From Planctomycetota bacterium (GTDB lineage Bacteria > Planctomycetota > UBA1135 > UBA2386): DNA of 5,907 nt. The stretch lies in contig JAGQRA010000436.1 in the NCBI GenBank assembly GCA_020425885.1, forward strand, positions 1-5,907, read 5' to 3'. Below, one piece after another: positions 4,038 through 5,907 of the stretch. A model generated the notes under the pieces. It did not search any database. It was given only the letters and a program-made list of their open reading frames with translations, and was not told where the DNA came from. Positions within the stretch are counted from its first letter, which is position 1. Each line of letters starts with the position of its first letter. The position numbers and the translations under genes were made by a program.

Positions 4038-5907
4038 GTGAAAGCGATTCGAACCTCGGTGACTGCCCTCCTGGCTGTTGTCCTTTGGCTGTGCGCGTTC
4101 GGGGCTCGCACCCCGTGCCAATGCACGACCCAGTGGGTATCCGGTTCGAGCATTCCCGGGACGAACAGCTGGGTGAATGCGACTACTTTCTGGGATCCTG
4201 ACGGTGCGGGGCCGGCTACGCCGCACCTGGTTCTGGGTGGCTACTTCTACGCCGCTGGCAGCGTTCGAGCCAATGGCGTCGCGATGTACGATCCGGGGAG
4301 TGGGTCTTGGTCTGCGCTCGGAACTGGAGTGACGGGTGGTATCACCGAGGTGCTCGCCTTGCTCGGCGGTGCAAGCGGTGATCTCGTGGTCGGTGGGGAC
4401 TTCACAGATGCAGGGGGAGTTCCGGTCAGCAACATCGCGAGTTGGGATGGGACATCATGGAGATCTCTGGGATCGGGCGTGAACGGACGGGTCGCGGCGT
4501 TGGGGCAATTACCAAACGGCGATTTGATCGTCGGCGGGAGCTTCACACAGGCCGGTTCCACAACGGCATTGGGGATTGCCCGGTGGGACGGGACTGTCTG
4601 GCATCCTCTGGGCAGCGGCCTGAGTTCTGCCGTCAGCTCGTTATGCGTGCTGCCGAACGGCGATGTCATTGCGGGCGGGTACTTCCGATCGGCGGGCGGG
4701 GTGCCGGCAAACTACATTGCCCGGTGGGACGGGTCTGCGTGGCACCCGCTCGGTTCGGGGCTAGCCGTCGGGGGGCCTAGTGGCGTGACCTCCATCACGG
4801 TCCTGCCGAACAACGATCTCCTGGTCAGCGGTGACTTCCTGTCCGCGGGTGGAGTTTCCGCTTGGAAGATCGCTCGGTGGGACGGTGTTGCGTGGCACGC
4901 GTTCGGATCGGGCCCGAGTGGCGGTGTTGAGGATGTCCTGGTCCTGCCCGGCGGAGACATGGTAGTTGGCGGTGACTTCTATGCGTTCAACGGCGTCAGC
5001 GCCCTTGGCGTGGCGTACTGGGACGGAACATCGTGGTCCCCGCTCGGAAGTGGTACGGACCAGGAAGTCTCCTCGCTCGCGTACCTGCCTGGGGTCGGTC
5101 TCATAGCCGCGGGTTACTTCTCGCTGATGGATGGTGGGTCGTGTCTGAACGTCGCGAGGTGGGATGGTGCCTCGTGGTCGCCGTTGTCGAGTGGATTCGA
5201 TCAGACGGTAGCCGCCGTGGCTCCCTTGACCGGAGGCGGGATGGTCGTGGGGGGGCGGTTCACCACGGCTCCTGGGGTAGACGCGATGCATGTCGCCAAG
5301 TGGGACGGCAGCACCTGGTCTGCGGTCGGGGGCGGAATCAACGGGCCCGTCCATGCGATAGCCGAGATGTCGACGGGCGATCTCATCGTTGGAGGCCTTT
5401 TCTCATCTGCTGGTGGTGTTGCGGCGAGAAACATCGCCCGATGGGACGGTGCGACGTGGCATGCTCTCGGGCCGGGCCTCGGCGGCACCTCAGAAACAGA
5501 ATTCGTCAATGCAATCGTCGTCATGCCCAACGGCGACATCATCGCCGGTGGGACCTTCCGGCAGGCGGGCAGTGTCGTAGTCAACTTCGTTGCTCGCTGG
5601 GATGGCGTGGCGTGGCGCACTATGGCGGGCGGCGTCGGCTCCAATGGGCGCGTGAGTTGTCTGCTCGGGCTCGGCGGTGGCCTGGTCGTCGCGGGAGGCC
5701 TATTCAGCGTCGCCGGTGGAGTCAGCGCGAACAGCGTAGCGTTTTGGAACGGAGTGTCGTGGAGTGCTGTTGGGTCGGGCACCGACTTCGAAGTCAATGC
5801 GCTAGCCCGGACTATTCACGAGCAGGGTGAATTTCGAGAGGAGGCTCGGGCGTACCTGAGGTTGCGAAGCCAACAGGAAGCCAAAGCGACTCCTCTCGAA
5901 TGTGCAA
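4038..5907 (+). CDS. Secreted WDG-repeat (probable beta-propeller) protein, 3' end not in window
   Basis: The frame is open from GTG 4038 to the window edge (623 codons, no stop). Residues 1-~29 are a signal peptide (TSVTALLAVVLWLCAFGA) ending near two cysteines (CQC). A conserved entry segment follows (QWVSGSSIPGTNSWVNATTF, then DPDGAGPATPHLVLGGYF), then about ten repeats of ~47 residues. Each repeat runs LPNGDLIVGG, F, SAGGV, ARWDG, W, LGSG; WDG (once WNG) occurs at residues 136, 183, 230, 281, 328, 375, 422, 469, 521 and 570. This resembles the Rax2-like and other WDG/Kelch-like propeller families common in secreted proteins of planctomycetes and other environmental bacteria. The role is unknown; surface binding or adhesion is plausible, and no catalytic motif is visible. 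From residue ~591 (base 5808) the pattern vanishes and Glu/Arg-rich sequence follows, so the natural C terminus is probably lost or displaced. Codons such as TTA, ATA, AGA and TCA appear here more than in the bat genes. Confidence 0.75.
   Translation, partial: MKAIRTSVTALLAVVLWLCAFGARTPCQCTTQWVSGSSIPGTNSWVNATTFWDPDGAGPATPHLVLGGYFYAAGSVRANGVAMYDPGSGSWSALGTGVTGGITEVLALLGGASGDLVVGGDFTDAGGVPVSNIASWDGTSWRSLGSGVNGRVAALGQLPNGDLIVGGSFTQAGSTTALGIARWDGTVWHPLGSGLSSAVSSLCVLPNGDVIAGGYFRSAGGVPANYIARWDGSAWHPLGSGLAVGGPSGVTSITVLPNNDLLVSGDFLSAGGVSAWKIARWDGVAWHAFGSGPSGGVEDVLVLPGGDMVVGGDFYAFNGVSALGVAYWDGTSWSPLGSGTDQEVSSLAYLPGVGLIAAGYFSLMDGGSCLNVARWDGASWSPLSSGFDQTVAAVAPLTGGGMVVGGRFTTAPGVDAMHVAKWDGSTWSAVGGGINGPVHAIAEMSTGDLIVGGLFSSAGGVAARNIARWDGATWHALGPGLGGTSETEFVNAIVVMPNGDIIAGGTFRQAGSVVVNFVARWDGVAWRTMAGGVGSNGRVSCLLGLGGGLVVAGGLFSVAGGVSANSVAFWNGVSWSAVGSGTDFEVNALARTIHEQGEFREEARAYLRLRSQQEAKATPLECA
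4227..5807 (+). repeat. Degenerate ~141-bp coding repeats (WDG blades)
   Basis: Eleven units, counting the first variant unit (MYDPGSGSWSALG, residues 82-94), are spaced mostly by exactly 47 codons; WDG-to-WDG steps are 47, 47, 51, 47, 47, 47, 47, 52 and 49. Best conserved are GGxF in the inner strand, AGGV in the turn, ARWDGxxW, and LGSG at the end. The DNA of the units has diverged strongly, so the array is old and held together by protein structure, not by recent expansion. Confidence 0.75.
5808..5907. other. Foreign-looking segment with two adjacent inverted repeats; probable junction
   Basis: The propeller pattern stops after FEVNALA, where LPNGD-like sequence is expected, and is replaced by RTIHEQGEFREEARAYLRLR and similar charged sequence. 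The first bases form a hairpin, ATTCAC (5814-5819) with GTGAAT (5827-5832) and a 7-nt loop. It abuts a second inverted repeat, TTCGAGAGGAG (5833-5843) with CTCCTCTCGAA (5890-5900), 11 of 11 bases over a 46-nt spacer. Abutting inverted repeats at a homology break suggest the end of an insertion element or another recombination junction. No transposase is visible because the window ends. An unusual natural C-terminal tail is the alternative. Confidence 0.4.

Noticed and set aside
4247..5830. Several 60-265 codon frames in other phases and on the minus strand across the repeat gene
   Set aside because: All are out of phase with the regular 47-residue WDG pattern. Apparent repetition in their products (such as RTRTSSTPP or SHRAM-like pieces) is the DNA repeat read in the wrong frame.

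Overview
The window is GC-rich bacterial DNA with two parts. The left part (1-3320) is the distal end of a Bat-type operon, the aerotolerance-associated gene set that usually also carries a MoxR ATPase and vWA-domain proteins. The right part (3321-5907) holds secreted repeat proteins and degraded gene fragments. The high GC, the bat locus and the secreted WDG-repeat proteins (GGxF...ARWDGxxW...LGSG) together suggest a planctomycete or a similar environmental didermal bacterium. This placement is inference; no rRNA or other marker gene is present.

Left part. The first reading frame is the C-terminal 262 residues of a BatC-like protein (or of a BatB-BatC fusion). It has a short helical, TPR-like segment, a very hydrophilic Lys/Glu/Gln/Asp linker and the family's typical closing helix, ending in VERDW. 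Its stop codon overlaps the GTG start of the next gene (GTGA), so the two are translationally coupled. The next gene is one 844-residue frame joining a complete BatD (signal peptide, periplasmic beta domains, one membrane anchor, cytoplasmic tail) to a complete BatE (hydrophobic segment, TPR pair, two membrane segments, C-terminal SH3-like domain). Charges around the hydrophobic segments give a consistent topology with both sensor-like ends in the periplasm.

Right part. After a short spacer, a GTG-started gene (3448-3660) encodes the signal peptide and first segment of a secreted repeat protein, then stops. Just after the stop lies a near-perfect 46-bp palindrome (3666-3711), and directly beyond it the last ~60 codons of what looks like an SGNH/GDSL-type hydrolase (to 3891). 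A second, long copy of the repeat protein starts at 4038. It has the same leader (59 of 70 residues identical) followed by about ten ~47-residue WDG repeats that probably form beta-propeller blades. Its repeat pattern breaks off abruptly near 5808. The last 100 bases, still an open frame, lose the pattern and carry two adjacent inverted repeats, as if another element or a recombination junction begins there. The frame runs off the window.

Overall, a conserved envelope operon is followed by a rearrangement-prone stretch with a duplicated secreted-protein leader, a palindromic element and gene debris. I found no tRNA, rRNA, CRISPR array or recognisable transposase gene.
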